Source of the DNA: Fusobacterium sp.
GTDB taxonomy: Bacteria > Fusobacteriota > Fusobacteriia > Fusobacteriales > Fusobacteriaceae
DNA length: 21,550 bases
Direction: 5' to 3'
NCBI GenBank assembly: GCA_020024915.1
Contig: JAHHSZ010000021.1
Span: 1 to 21,550 of the forward strand
The notes beneath the pieces were generated by a model. It worked only from the letters and a program-made list of their open reading frames with translations. It did not search any database and was not told the DNA's origin. The position numbers were made by a program, and so were the translations under genes. Each line of letters opens with the position of its first letter. Position 1 is the stretch's first letter. Shown here piece by piece: positions 1-7,484 of this stretch.

Positions 1-14
1 ATCTCTATAACTCA

Positions 15-43
15 AGTATAAACTCATTCTTTAGTTTTGTCAA
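15..43 (-). promoter_or_regulatory. Sigma-70 promoter reading off the left edge
   Basis: On the minus strand a consensus -35 TTGACA (38-43) is separated by exactly 17 bases from a -10 TATACT (15-20). This is one of the best promoter matches in the window. It lies just past the end of the broken PhzF gene and would start transcription of a gene or RNA outside the window to the left. No gene is visible between 1 and 103. Confidence 0.7.
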
Positions 44-103
44 TAGTTATTTTCTACTCCAGCAGATAACTTTACTAAATACAACTCCACTTTTTTAGCA
101 ATT

Positions 104-981
104 TTAAACATCTATCTTTCCTTCTATAAATTTAACAGCTTTTCCACCAATTAAAACTTCTACTCTTCCATTTTCCAATATCAATTGTCCAAATATTTTA
201 CTTTTTCTACCCATAGTCTCCCCTTGTACTATCTTGATCTTTTCCTCAAGGTCTATCTTTTTATTGAGATATAGGTAATAGATTAAAGCTCCATTAGAAG
301 TACCTGTTGCAGCTTCTTCTGGAATATCAACTACAGGAGCCATATTTCTTGCGTAGATCTCTTTATCTTTCAATACAAACAGATGAAATGAGATTATCTC
401 CAACTCTTTACTGATCTCCTTTATCATCTCCATATTGGGATTTATGCTATTTAAAATCTCTCTATCCCTTATCTCTATCATCAGATCCCAGATTCCTGTA
501 TATGTACTATCTCTAATTCTTTTCCAAACTCTCCAACTGTTATTCCCAAAGCTTCAGCGATTCTTCCTCTCCAATACTCTAAATTCTCTACAAATTGTAC
601 CTTTGGAGAAGCTTGATACATCATTATTTCTAGACTATCTCCAATACTATTGATAATAATTGGAAGTTCTCCTAAATTAGTCTGAACCTTTAAGATATTT
701 TTTCCCTCTTTAAGTTTTAAAATACTTCTCTCTATTAGAGCTGTTACATATGCTATTGTAGCATGACCACATAGATCTACCTCTTCTTTTGGAGTAAAAA
801 ATCTAACTTTTAAAACTTCTGTACCTGTATCAATAAATACAGTTTCAGGATAATTAAACTCCCTTGCTATTTTCTGCATCTCTTCTACACTCAAGTCCGC
901 TGTTTCCAAGACAACTCCTGCTGGATTTCCTTTAAACATCTCATCAGTAAAAGCATCATACACTAAAACAGTTCTTTCCAT
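104..981 (-). pseudogene. PhzF-family isomerase-like gene, frameshifted
   Basis: The gene is read in two pieces. The upstream piece (981 to 481, 166 residues) carries the PhzF N-terminal half, including DAFTDEMFKGNPAG, the FNYPETVF stretch holding the usual catalytic glutamate, and DLCGHATIA. The downstream piece (481 to 104, 125 residues) carries the matching C-terminal half. Together they make about 290 residues, the normal size of the family. The junction is TGATG, but the downstream frame reads TYTGIWDLMIEI through the upstream stop, and STGIWDL-like sequence is typical at this point in intact homologues. A single missing base between about 495 and 505 restores one frame. The start is supported by an AGGGGGAG ribosome site. 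PhzF-like enzymes are isomerase/epimerase-fold proteins, mostly of unknown substrate. The break could be a true mutation, a sequencing error or a switchable lesion. Family call is firm; function is unknown. Confidence 0.85.
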
Positions 982-1004
982 ATTTATCTCCCCCTAATAA
1001 ATAT

Positions 1005-1034
1005 TCAAAAATAGGAGTCTTTTTATCGACTCCT
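1005..1034 (-). terminator. Rho-independent terminator of the ECF module
   Basis: On the minus strand a perfect 7-bp stem (AGGAGTC at 1028-1034 pairing with GACTCCT at 1013-1019) closes an 8-base loop. It is followed by ATTTTTG. It sits 10 bases after the stop of the secreted helical protein gene and only about 24 bases before the PhzF start, so PhzF would need read-through or a promoter hidden here. Confidence 0.85.
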
Positions 1035-1044
1035 CCCTTTAAGA

Positions 1045-1458
1045 CTATTTATTTTGTGCTGCATTTGCATTTAATCTTTTTATAGCTATATCTCTAGCCT
1101 TTATATACTGCTCTTGAGTTATATATTTTTGCATCTCAATCTGACTTCTTATACGATCTTTTAATATACTTGCTTCAATAGCTCCTATTCTATCAAATAA
1201 CTCATCTATTTTCTCTAAATTTGTTTCTGATCCTTCAAGTACAAACTTATTGACCTCTAGTTCTAGCTGCTTCTTTTCCAATATAAGCATCTTATAGTTT
1301 ATACTAACTTTATTCACCATAGCCTTAGCTTGTTTTATATTTTCGGGAGCTACACCCACCTTTAAAAAATCATCATCTGTCACTATTCCAAGTCCTTCTG
1401 AAGCTAGAAGCAAAGATGAACAGATTAACGTTGTAAAAAAACTAAGTATCTTTCTCAT
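1045..1458 (-). CDS. Secreted helical protein, Spy/CpxP-like
   Basis: The predicted product has 137 residues. An open frame extends 45 bases further upstream, but the ATG at 1458 is the better start: GGGGGA lies about 8 bases before it, the protein then begins with a signal peptide (MRKILSFFTTLICSSLLLASEG), and the gene no longer overlaps its upstream neighbour. After cleavage it is a charged, mostly helical protein without cysteines. The later part (ILKDRIRSQIEMQKYITQEQ and onward) resembles the helical repeats of periplasmic Spy/CpxP/ZraP-type proteins, whose members often contain an LTxxQ-like motif (here ITQEQ). It is the last gene of a sigma factor / membrane protein / secreted protein trio, the usual layout for an envelope sensor. 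A role as periplasmic sensor or chaperone is an inference from context and helical character; the sequence similarity is weak. Confidence 0.7.
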   Translation of the reverse strand: MRKILSFFTTLICSSLLLASEGLGIVTDDDFLKVGVAPENIKQAKAMVNKVSINYKMLILEKKQLELEVNKFVLEGSETNLEKIDELFDRIGAIEASILKDRIRSQIEMQKYITQEQYIKARDIAIKRLNANAAQNK

Positions 1459-1471
1459 CAGTTTTCCCCCA

Positions 1472-1792
1472 TTAAATTTGTGTATCCAATCCAAATAATT
1501 CATCAGTATTTATCTCTATTTTTTTATCATCAAACAAATCATTATTGAAAAAATGCTCCATTGTTATGTCTGATTTTCTCTTCTCGTTACCTATTGAGCT
1601 CTTATTAAAGGCATAGTTTATTGTAGACTTTATAGGTGATCTCTCTGTAATTATTTGATATGTAGAACTTGTAAATATTCCTAAGAAAAACAACGACAAT
1701 GAAAATAGAGATTTTTTTCTATTTTTTCTCTTCTCCTGTTCAAACAACTCTTTATAAATATTAGCCTTTACTCTATCCTTTGGCGATACCAT
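1472..1792 (-). CDS. Small membrane protein, candidate anti-sigma factor
   Basis: This 106-residue protein has a basic cytoplasmic N-terminus (about residues 1-28, ending in a KRKNRKK cluster), one membrane segment (about 29-48, LFSLSLFFLGIFTSS), and a polar outer part of roughly 55 residues. The positive cluster before the membrane segment predicts N-inside topology. It begins one base after the sigma factor stop, with GGGAGGAAA as ribosome site inside the end of that gene, so translation is probably coupled. No zinc-binding anti-sigma motif (HxxxCxxC) is present. Its position directly after an ECF sigma gene and its single membrane span make a membrane anti-sigma or regulator the best guess. 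Homology to a named family is not recognised. Confidence 0.65.
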   Translation of the reverse strand: MVSPKDRVKANIYKELFEQEKRKNRKKSLFSLSLFFLGIFTSSTYQIITERSPIKSTINYAFNKSSIGNEKRKSDITMEHFFNNDLFDDKKIEINTDELFGLDTQI

Positions 1793-1793
1793 T

Positions 1794-2243
1794 TTAATTT
1801 CCTCCCATATCCTTGATTGCTTTATAATATATAGATTTTATTGTAGATAAGTTCATGTCCTTCATCTCTGCTATCTCTTTCAATTTATATCCATATATAT
1901 CTTTTAAAATAACAATTTCTCTATCTTTCAAAGATAGTAATTTAAGCTTTTCTTCTAAAAGAATAGGTGTATCAATATTAGTACTATCCTCTAACATCAA
2001 TATCTCTTCATTTATATCTAGTTCTATCTTTCTTTTTCTAAAAAAATCATAAATTTTATTTATTGCAATCTTGTATATCCAGGTATATACATTACTCTCT
2101 GAACGAAAATTTTTCAGATTTTTATAGACACTCATAAAAACTTCCTGAGATATGTCTTCAGCATCTTCAGGATTTTTTACTGCTCCTAAAATTTTGTAAT
2201 ATATCCTATCAAAATACTCTTCAAAAACCTCATCAAAGTCCAT
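1794..2243 (-). CDS. ECF-type RNA polymerase sigma factor
   Basis: The product has 149 residues, short as is usual for group IV (ECF) sigma factors. Region 2 covers about residues 3-72 and contains the core-binding DAEDISQEVFMSVYKN and the -10 recognition stretch FRSESNVYTWIYKIAINKIYDFFRKR. Region 4 covers about 95-145 and ends in a helix-turn-helix (YKLKEIAEMKDMNLSTIKSIYYKAI). Region 3 is absent. It redirects RNA polymerase to a small stress regulon. The two genes that follow encode a membrane protein and a secreted protein, so an envelope signal is likely. AGGGTAA precedes the ATG. A candidate ECF promoter lies at 2272-2299, suggesting self-activation. The sigma factor call is secure; the regulon is unknown. 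Confidence 0.93.
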   Translation of the reverse strand: MDFDEVFEEYFDRIYYKILGAVKNPEDAEDISQEVFMSVYKNLKNFRSESNVYTWIYKIAINKIYDFFRKRKIELDINEEILMLEDSTNIDTPILLEEKLKLLSLKDREIVILKDIYGYKLKEIAEMKDMNLSTIKSIYYKAIKDMGGN

Positions 2244-2271
2244 TCATTTACCCTCACAATTTTTATAGTAT

Positions 2272-2299
2272 TTAGACGATAATTATTGGAAAAAAGTTT
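2272..2299 (-). promoter_or_regulatory. Candidate ECF-sigma promoter of the sigma operon
   Basis: On the minus strand AAACTT (2294-2299) with the AAC core typical of ECF -35 elements is followed by CGTCTAA (2272-2278), matching the CGTC/TCTAA-type -10 elements of ECF promoters. The spacing (17 bases from AACTT to TCTAA) is within the range known for sigma-E promoters. The start point would fall about 25-30 bases before the sigma gene. The -35 overlaps the stop codon region of the upstream lipoprotein gene. No good sigma-70 promoter is seen here. Confidence 0.55.
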
Positions 2300-2708
2300 A
2301 AAATTTCTCACCTGAGTTTATTTTTCCTGAAAAATTAAGTTGAACATTGTGATTTTTTAAGTTTATCTCCATATCTTCAGTTATTTCAACAATTTTTCTA
2401 GTAGGCATCACTATATCTCTTGATCCTCTTCTATCCTCTTTCTCTGAAATTCCTAAATAACCAGTTATAAAAGATGTCTCTTTATATGAAAGTAGATATT
2501 TTTTACTGTTTACATAATACTCTCTTCCAGAATCTATAACTATATCATCTAATTTTACAATTTGATATCTATTTTTATCATAATTTACAACCAATCTATT
2601 TCTTCCCTCTATTCTAGTCAATGAAATATCTTCATTACTCTTAATAGATTTACAAGCAATTAGTATCATCAATAAAAATATGCTAAATAAAAGTTTCCTC
2701 TTTATCAT
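2298..2708 (-). CDS. Predicted lipoprotein of unknown function
   Basis: This 136-residue protein starts with a lipoprotein signal peptide: MIKRK, a hydrophobic stretch, and the lipobox LIAC with the lipidated cysteine at residue 19. The mature part (about 117 residues) is rich in beta-prone sequence and charged residues and has no motif I recognise. It would be anchored in a membrane facing the periplasm. The start lies 26 bases inside the end of ispG in another frame, so it is probably translated by coupling in the same operon. Its end abuts the promoter of the ECF sigma operon. The lipoprotein call rests on the signal peptide; function is unassigned. Confidence 0.85.
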   Translation of the reverse strand: MIKRKLLFSIFLLMILIACKSIKSNEDISLTRIEGRNRLVVNYDKNRYQIVKLDDIVIDSGREYYVNSKKYLLSYKETSFITGYLGISEKEDRRGSRDIVMPTRKIVEITEDMEINLKNHNVQLNFSGKINSGEKF

Positions 2709-3750
2709 TATTTTCCTCCTCCATAATTAATTTTTTAAGCTCAATTAATATTTCAGATTCTTTAACTTTTTTTACTATTTTTCCTTTTTTGAAAATTACT
2801 CCAACACCTTTTCCACCAGCTATACCATAATCGGCTTCTTTTGCCTCGCCTGGTCCATTGACAATACAACCCATAACTGCTATTTTCAATTTTCTTTTCT
2901 CATTTTCAAACTCTTTTTCTACTCTTTTAGCAAGTCCTATCAAGTCTATCTCTGTTCTTCCGCAAGTAGGGCAAGAAACCATTTCAACTCCATCTTCTAT
3001 AAATCCCAATACTTTCAAAATTTCTTTAGCAACTTTTATCTCCTCTACAGGATCTTCAGTTAATGAGACTCTAATAGTATCTCCTATCCCATCTACCAAT
3101 AGACCTCCTATCCCTATCGCTGATTTCACAGTACCTTGAAAGGCTGTTCCAGCCTCTGTTACTCCAAGATGTAGTGGATAATCTACCAATTTACTTATTT
3201 TCCTATAAGCTTCAACCATCATCTTAACATTACTAGCTTTCAATGAAACAACTATATCATTAAAATCATTCTTCTCTAAAAGCTTTATGTGATACATAGC
3301 ACTTTCTACCATTCCATCAGCTGTTGGTTTTCCATATTTTTCAAGTATATATTTTTCTATAGAACCAGAGTTCACACCTATTCTTATTGGTATACCCTTT
3401 TCTTTTGCCATCTGAACAACTATTTTAATTTTATCATCTGACCCGATATTTCCAGGATTTATTCTCAATTTATCTATTCCATTCTCCATAGCTAACAAGG
3501 CTAATTTATAGTCAAAATGAATATCTGCACACAGAGGTAAATTTACTCTCTTCTTTATCTCTGTTATAGCTTTTGCTGCCTCTTCATTATTGATAGTCAT
3601 TCTCACCATTTGACAACCAGCTTTTTCTAATTTATTTATCTGTTCTACAGTGGCCTCTACATTGCTTGTTACTGTATTTGTCATAGATTGAATTATTATT
3701 GGATTTCCTCCACCTATTAAAATATCTCCTACTTTAACTACTCTACTCAT
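2683..3750 (-). CDS. ispG: 4-hydroxy-3-methylbut-2-enyl diphosphate synthase
   Basis: IspG (GcpE) converts 2-C-methyl-D-erythritol 2,4-cyclodiphosphate to HMBPP, the next-to-last step of the MEP isoprenoid pathway, using a [4Fe-4S] cluster. The 355-residue protein is of the short bacterial form. The N-terminal TIM-barrel begins VGDILIGGGNPIIIQSMTNT. The C-terminal iron-sulfur domain shows the three cluster cysteines C260 and C263 (CPTCGRTE) and C295, plus the fourth ligand E302 in CIVNGPGEAKEADYG. GAGGG precedes the ATG. It lies 11 bases after the M23 peptidase gene, in the same transcription unit, and its last 26 bases overlap the lipoprotein start. All key residues are present. Confidence 0.97.
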   Translation of the reverse strand: MSRVVKVGDILIGGGNPIIIQSMTNTVTSNVEATVEQINKLEKAGCQMVRMTINNEEAAKAITEIKKRVNLPLCADIHFDYKLALLAMENGIDKLRINPGNIGSDDKIKIVVQMAKEKGIPIRIGVNSGSIEKYILEKYGKPTADGMVESAMYHIKLLEKNDFNDIVVSLKASNVKMMVEAYRKISKLVDYPLHLGVTEAGTAFQGTVKSAIGIGGLLVDGIGDTIRVSLTEDPVEEIKVAKEILKVLGFIEDGVEMVSCPTCGRTEIDLIGLAKRVEKEFENEKRKLKIAVMGCIVNGPGEAKEADYGIAGGKGVGVIFKKGKIVKKVKESEILIELKKLIMEEENNDKEETFI

Positions 3751-3761
3751 ATTATCCCTCT

Positions 3762-4748
3762 TTATTTTGACTTAGGCACATATTTCATTGGATTTAAAAT
3801 TGTTTTACCTTTTCTTATTTCAAAGTGAAGATGTGGTCCTGTAACCCTTCCACTCTGACCTGTTTTTCCTATTAACTCACCAGTTTTTACATACTGTCCA
3901 TTTCTTACACCAATCTTATCCAAATGAGCATATCTAGTTTCATAACCATTTGAATGTTGAATTATGATGATCTTTCCATACCCATTCATAACACCAGCAA
4001 AAGTTACTTTTCCCTCTTTTGATGCATATAATGGTATAAAATGAGCCTTCAAATCAACTCCAGCATGGTAAATATATCTTTTTAAAACTGGATGAAATCT
4101 ATTTCCTTGTGGACTTGTAATTCCTGTATATTTAATTGGCATAATAAATCCTAAACCACTTCTATTACTTGCATTTGGACTTGTTGTTCCCAAGTACTTA
4201 GTGACATTTGGATCTTTTATATATAGCTCATCTCCTAGTTGAACTGTATTAGATTCCAATTTATTTATCTTTTTCAATTCTTCCACATCAACTTTAAAAA
4301 GTTCTGCTATTTTATTCAAAGAGTCACCTTTTACAACCTTATAAAAAATACCATTTCCTCTTAAGACTTTTATTTTTTGTCCTACTTTTAAGTTATTTGC
4401 TGTTACTCCTGGATTATTAGCCTTTAATATAGTTAAACCTATCCCATAACGTTCTGCTATCTCTGATAATGTATCTCCTTGCTGTACTTCATAAATTTCT
4501 TTTTTAGGTATAACATTCTCATCTTTCCCTAGCTTTCCAATTCCTTCTTCTACTAAAGTATACTCCTTAGTAAATGTATAAAAGCTATCATCTTGAACTT
4601 CCCAACCACCACTATCAGCTGCTCCAACTTCATAGTAATCAGTGAAAGGACTAAGATCAACTACTTCAGTTTTAAAAGGATTTCCTAATATTATTCCTAC
4701 ATAGAAAGCTATAAGTAATACTAAGAAAAAAAACAATTTATTTTTCAT
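3762..4748 (-). CDS. LysM and M23 peptidoglycan peptidase-like protein
   Basis: This 328-residue protein has an N-terminal membrane segment or uncleaved signal (residues 4-22, hydrophobic, no lipobox). Two LysM peptidoglycan-binding repeats follow, at about 86-129 (YEVQQGDTLSEIAERYGI) and 136-177 (YKVVKGDSLNKIAELFKV). An M23 LytM-type domain occupies about 205-325. The zinc ligands appear intact: H228 and D232 (HAGVD) and H308 in HLHFE, with H306 also present, so it may be an active endopeptidase that cuts cell-wall cross-links, unlike degenerate activators of the EnvC/NlpD type. The start overlaps the end of rho by 11 bases and uses GAGGAG inside rho as ribosome site. Likely role: cell-wall remodelling at the periplasmic face. 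Confidence 0.92.
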   Translation of the reverse strand: MKNKLFFFLVLLIAFYVGIILGNPFKTEVVDLSPFTDYYEVGAADSGGWEVQDDSFYTFTKEYTLVEEGIGKLGKDENVIPKKEIYEVQQGDTLSEIAERYGIGLTILKANNPGVTANNLKVGQKIKVLRGNGIFYKVVKGDSLNKIAELFKVDVEELKKINKLESNTVQLGDELYIKDPNVTKYLGTTSPNASNRSGLGFIMPIKYTGITSPQGNRFHPVLKRYIYHAGVDLKAHFIPLYASKEGKVTFAGVMNGYGKIIIIQHSNGYETRYAHLDKIGVRNGQYVKTGELIGKTGQSGRVTGPHLHFEIRKGKTILNPMKYVPKSK

Positions 4749-5985
4749 CTTTTACTCCTCTTTCAAACTGTTCTAACATACTTTTATTACTATTTGTACT
4801 TTTTAAAGTATCCACCAATCTTTTCAAGCTTTCAGCTTTATCATATTTAGCAAGGTGTCTCCTAATTCTCCAGATAGATTCCAACTCTTTTTTAGGGATT
4901 AGTAACTCCTCTTTTCTTGTTCCAGATCGTTGAATATCTATTGCTGGGAATAACCTTAACTCTGCCAAATTTCTATCTAAATGTATATCACAATTTCCTG
5001 TAGATTTAAACTCTTCATAAATTATATCATCCATTTTACTTCCAGTATCAACTAGCACAGTGGCAACTATTGTTAAACTTCCTCCACTTCTTATATTTCT
5101 AGCAGTTCCAAAAAAGTTTTTTGGATAGTATAGGGCTGTTGGATCTATTCCACCTGATATCAACTTTCCACTTGACGGAATCACTATATTGTAAGCTCTT
5201 GCAAGCCTTGTTAACGAATCCATTAATATAACTATATTCTCTCCGTTTTCAACTCTTCTCTTCGCTCTCTCTAGTATACTTTCTGTGACCTTAATATGAT
5301 TTTTAGGGTCTTCGTCAAATGTTGATGCAAAAACCTGTGCTCCTATTACAGTCTCTTTTATGTCTGTTACTTCTTCTGGTCTCTCATCAATAAGCAGTAT
5401 CCAAACCTCTACATCCTTATTATTCCTCATAATAGAATTGGCTATATTACTTATAAGCATTGTCTTTCCAGCCTTTGGTGGAGCTATTATAAGAGCTCTC
5501 TGCCCTCTTCCAATAGGAGCTATCAAATCTATTATTCTGCCAGAGATATTTTTACTATCTGTTTCCAAAGTAAATTTTTCTGTTGGATATGCTGGTATAA
5601 GCTCTTCAAAAGGTAATCTAGATTCTGCTGCCTCCAATGTTTCATTATTAACTAAAAGAACTTTCTTTAAGGCATAATTTTTTTCATCTGCAGAAGGTTC
5701 TCTAACTTCTCCTACTACTATATCTTCAGTTCTTAATTTAAATTTTCTAACTTGAGAAGCTGATACATATATATCTTTTTCTACACTCGTTCCTCTTAAA
5801 AATCCGTAACCATCTGCTAATACTTCTAAAGTTCCCCAAGCTATATCTGTGTTATCTTTGTTTGCAATATCTGCTTCTATTAACTCTTTTATCTCATTTT
5901 TCTTTATTCCAGTTTTTATTTTTAACCCAAGCTGTTTTGCTATCTCTAATAGTTCCTTTAATAGAAACTTATCCAATCTATCCAT
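4738..5985 (-). CDS. rho: Transcription termination factor Rho
   Basis: Rho is a hexameric RNA helicase that ends transcription on untranslated RNA. The N-terminal Rho-N helical region (about 1-45) precedes the RNA-binding cold-shock-like fold with GYGFLR (about 59-64). The ATPase core has Walker A APPKAGKT (about 168-175), the Walker B stretch IVILMDSLTRLARAYN, and the Q/R-loop region with SGGIDPTALYYPKNFFGTARN. An in-frame GTG lies two codons upstream at 5991, but it sits inside the GAGGTGG ribosome site. The ATG at 5985 has GAGG five bases away and is the better start, giving 415 residues. It follows miaB by 25 bases and overlaps the M23 gene by 11 bases. No insertion is seen in the N-terminal domain, so this is a compact Rho. 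Confidence 0.97.
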   Translation of the reverse strand: MDRLDKFLLKELLEIAKQLGLKIKTGIKKNEIKELIEADIANKDNTDIAWGTLEVLADGYGFLRGTSVEKDIYVSASQVRKFKLRTEDIVVGEVREPSADEKNYALKKVLLVNNETLEAAESRLPFEELIPAYPTEKFTLETDSKNISGRIIDLIAPIGRGQRALIIAPPKAGKTMLISNIANSIMRNNKDVEVWILLIDERPEEVTDIKETVIGAQVFASTFDEDPKNHIKVTESILERAKRRVENGENIVILMDSLTRLARAYNIVIPSSGKLISGGIDPTALYYPKNFFGTARNIRSGGSLTIVATVLVDTGSKMDDIIYEEFKSTGNCDIHLDRNLAELRLFPAIDIQRSGTRKEELLIPKKELESIWRIRRHLAKYDKAESLKRLVDTLKSTNSNKSMLEQFERGVKDEK

Positions 5986-6010
5986 ATCCACCTCAATACT
6001 TATAATAAAC

Positions 6011-7318
6011 TTATACTATCTCTCCATACAATGTCCAAGTTTTACAATCATTAATTTTTACATTTACAAAAGTTCCCTCTAAAGCTTTGTCTCCTCTAAA
6101 TAGAACTATTTTGTTGCTAGACGTTCTTCCACTTAAAACTTCTTTATTTTTCTTACTCTCTCCTTCAACTAAAACTCTTTCTATCTTTTCTAAATAAGTT
6201 TTACTTTCAGCTAATGAGCAAGCATTTTGTACCTCAATCAATCTCTGTAATCTCTCTTTTTTAATCTTATCATCTATCTGTTTTTCCATAGTTGCTGCTC
6301 TTGTCCCCTTTCTTATTGAGTACATAAACATAAAACTATTCTCAAATTGTATCTGTTTTACTACATCTAATGTATCCAAGAAATCTTCCTCAGTCTCCCC
6401 AGGAAATCCCACAATTATATCAGCTGTTAAAGCTACATTAGGTATCTGATCTTTTATTTTATTAGCTAGTGCTATATACTGCTCTTTAGTATATCCTCTA
6501 TTCATAGCTTTCAATATTCTTGATGAACCTGCTTGTAATGGTAGATGTAAAGATCTTGCTATTTTATCATTTTTAGCTATAACTTGGATTACCTCATCTG
6601 TAAAATCTCTTGGATGTGGAGATACAAATCTAACTATAAAATCTCCCTCTACCTTACAGATCTCTTCTAATAATCTTGCAAAATTATCTCCATTTGTAAA
6701 TTCTTTTCCATATGAATTTACATTCTGTCCTAATAATATTATCTCTTTATAACCTTTTTCTACATATTGTTTTACATCATGTAAAATCTCTTCCATAGGA
6801 ACAGATCTCTCTCTTCCTCTTACATATGGTACTATACAGTATGCACAGAAGTTATTACAGCCATATGTTATTGAGATTGATGCTGTTTTTTTAGAGTCGA
6901 AATCTGCATCTAATCTAGGTGGTAATTCATCTTCATAATCTGTATAAATCAGATGTTTATCCACTTTATGCTCAATATCATCAATAGCTTGTGGTATTTT
7001 TCCTATATTTTGGTTTCCCATAACTATATCAATTTGGGGGAATTTTTTAATAAGTTCCTCTCCCTGCTCTTGAGCAAAACAACCTGTTACCCCTATTATC
7101 ATACCTTTGTTCTCTTTTATATGTTTCAATTCTCCAAGTTTTCCATATATTTGAGTTGCTGCTCCTTCTCTAACTGTACAAGTATTTAAAAACGTTATAT
7201 CTGATTCTTCTATATTTTCAGTCATTTCATATCCCATATTTTGGAACATTTTCTTTATTTTTGCACTTTCATTTACATTCATTTGACAACCATATGTTAT
7301 GATTGATGCTTTTTTCAC
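6011..7318 (-). CDS. miaB: tRNA A37 methylthiotransferase MiaB
   Basis: MiaB adds a methylthio group to i6A37 of tRNAs using two [4Fe-4S] clusters. The 435-residue protein has the N-terminal UPF0004 domain with cluster cysteines C11 (TYGCQMN), C47 (NTCTVRE) and C80 (VTGCFAQ). The radical-SAM motif C154-x3-C158-x2-C161 (CNNFCAYCIVPYVRGRERS) follows, and a TRAM RNA-binding domain ends the protein (about 370-433). The start is a GTG at 7318, required because the next in-frame ATG would remove C11; AGGAGG lies 8 bases ahead of it. It is the first gene behind the promoter at 7382-7410 and heads the miaB-rho-M23-ispG-lipoprotein series. Confidence 0.96.
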   Translation of the reverse strand: MKKASIITYGCQMNVNESAKIKKMFQNMGYEMTENIEESDITFLNTCTVREGAATQIYGKLGELKHIKENKGMIIGVTGCFAQEQGEELIKKFPQIDIVMGNQNIGKIPQAIDDIEHKVDKHLIYTDYEDELPPRLDADFDSKKTASISITYGCNNFCAYCIVPYVRGRERSVPMEEILHDVKQYVEKGYKEIILLGQNVNSYGKEFTNGDNFARLLEEICKVEGDFIVRFVSPHPRDFTDEVIQVIAKNDKIARSLHLPLQAGSSRILKAMNRGYTKEQYIALANKIKDQIPNVALTADIIVGFPGETEEDFLDTLDVVKQIQFENSFMFMYSIRKGTRAATMEKQIDDKIKKERLQRLIEVQNACSLAESKTYLEKIERVLVEGESKKNKEVLSGRTSSNKIVLFRGDKALEGTFVNVKINDCKTWTLYGEIV

Positions 7319-7381
7319 TACTTAATCCTCCTAAATTCTAAATATATTTTCTTTTTTTAAAGCAAAAGAGTCTATCTTACA

Positions 7382-7410
7382 ATTCTATCAGTTTTTTATG
7401 TTTTTTTCAA
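7382..7410 (-). promoter_or_regulatory. Sigma-70 promoter of the miaB-rho-ispG operon
   Basis: On the minus strand TTGAAA (7405-7410) is separated by 17 bases from TAGAAT (7382-7387), with A/T tracts upstream. The start point would be about 55 bases before the miaB GTG. It directly follows the terminator of the lysine operon. Confidence 0.7.
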
Positions 7411-7434
7411 ACAAAAAAATTTGTTATACTAAAG

Positions 7435-7472
7435 AAAAAGGAGCAAGTTTTCAAAATCTAAAAACTCACTCC
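7435..7472 (-). terminator. Terminator of the lysine fermentation operon
   Basis: In minus-strand RNA GGAGUGAGUUUU (7461-7472) pairs along its whole length with AAAACUUGCUCC (7440-7451), counting two G-U pairs, with a 9-base loop and then UUUUUC. On the plus strand the two wobbles become mismatches, so the terminator is built for the kamE direction. Confidence 0.88.
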
Positions 7473-7484
7473 CTCTATTAAGAA

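Noticed and set aside
479..483. TGATG junction as a natural two-gene start/stop overlap
   Set aside because: The second piece lacks its own ribosome site, and homologous coding sequence continues upstream of its ATG, so a frameshift explains it better.
435..653. Plus-strand open frame of 72 codons across the PhzF break
   Set aside because: It is antisense to PhzF coding sequence on both sides and has no recognisable motif or ribosome site.
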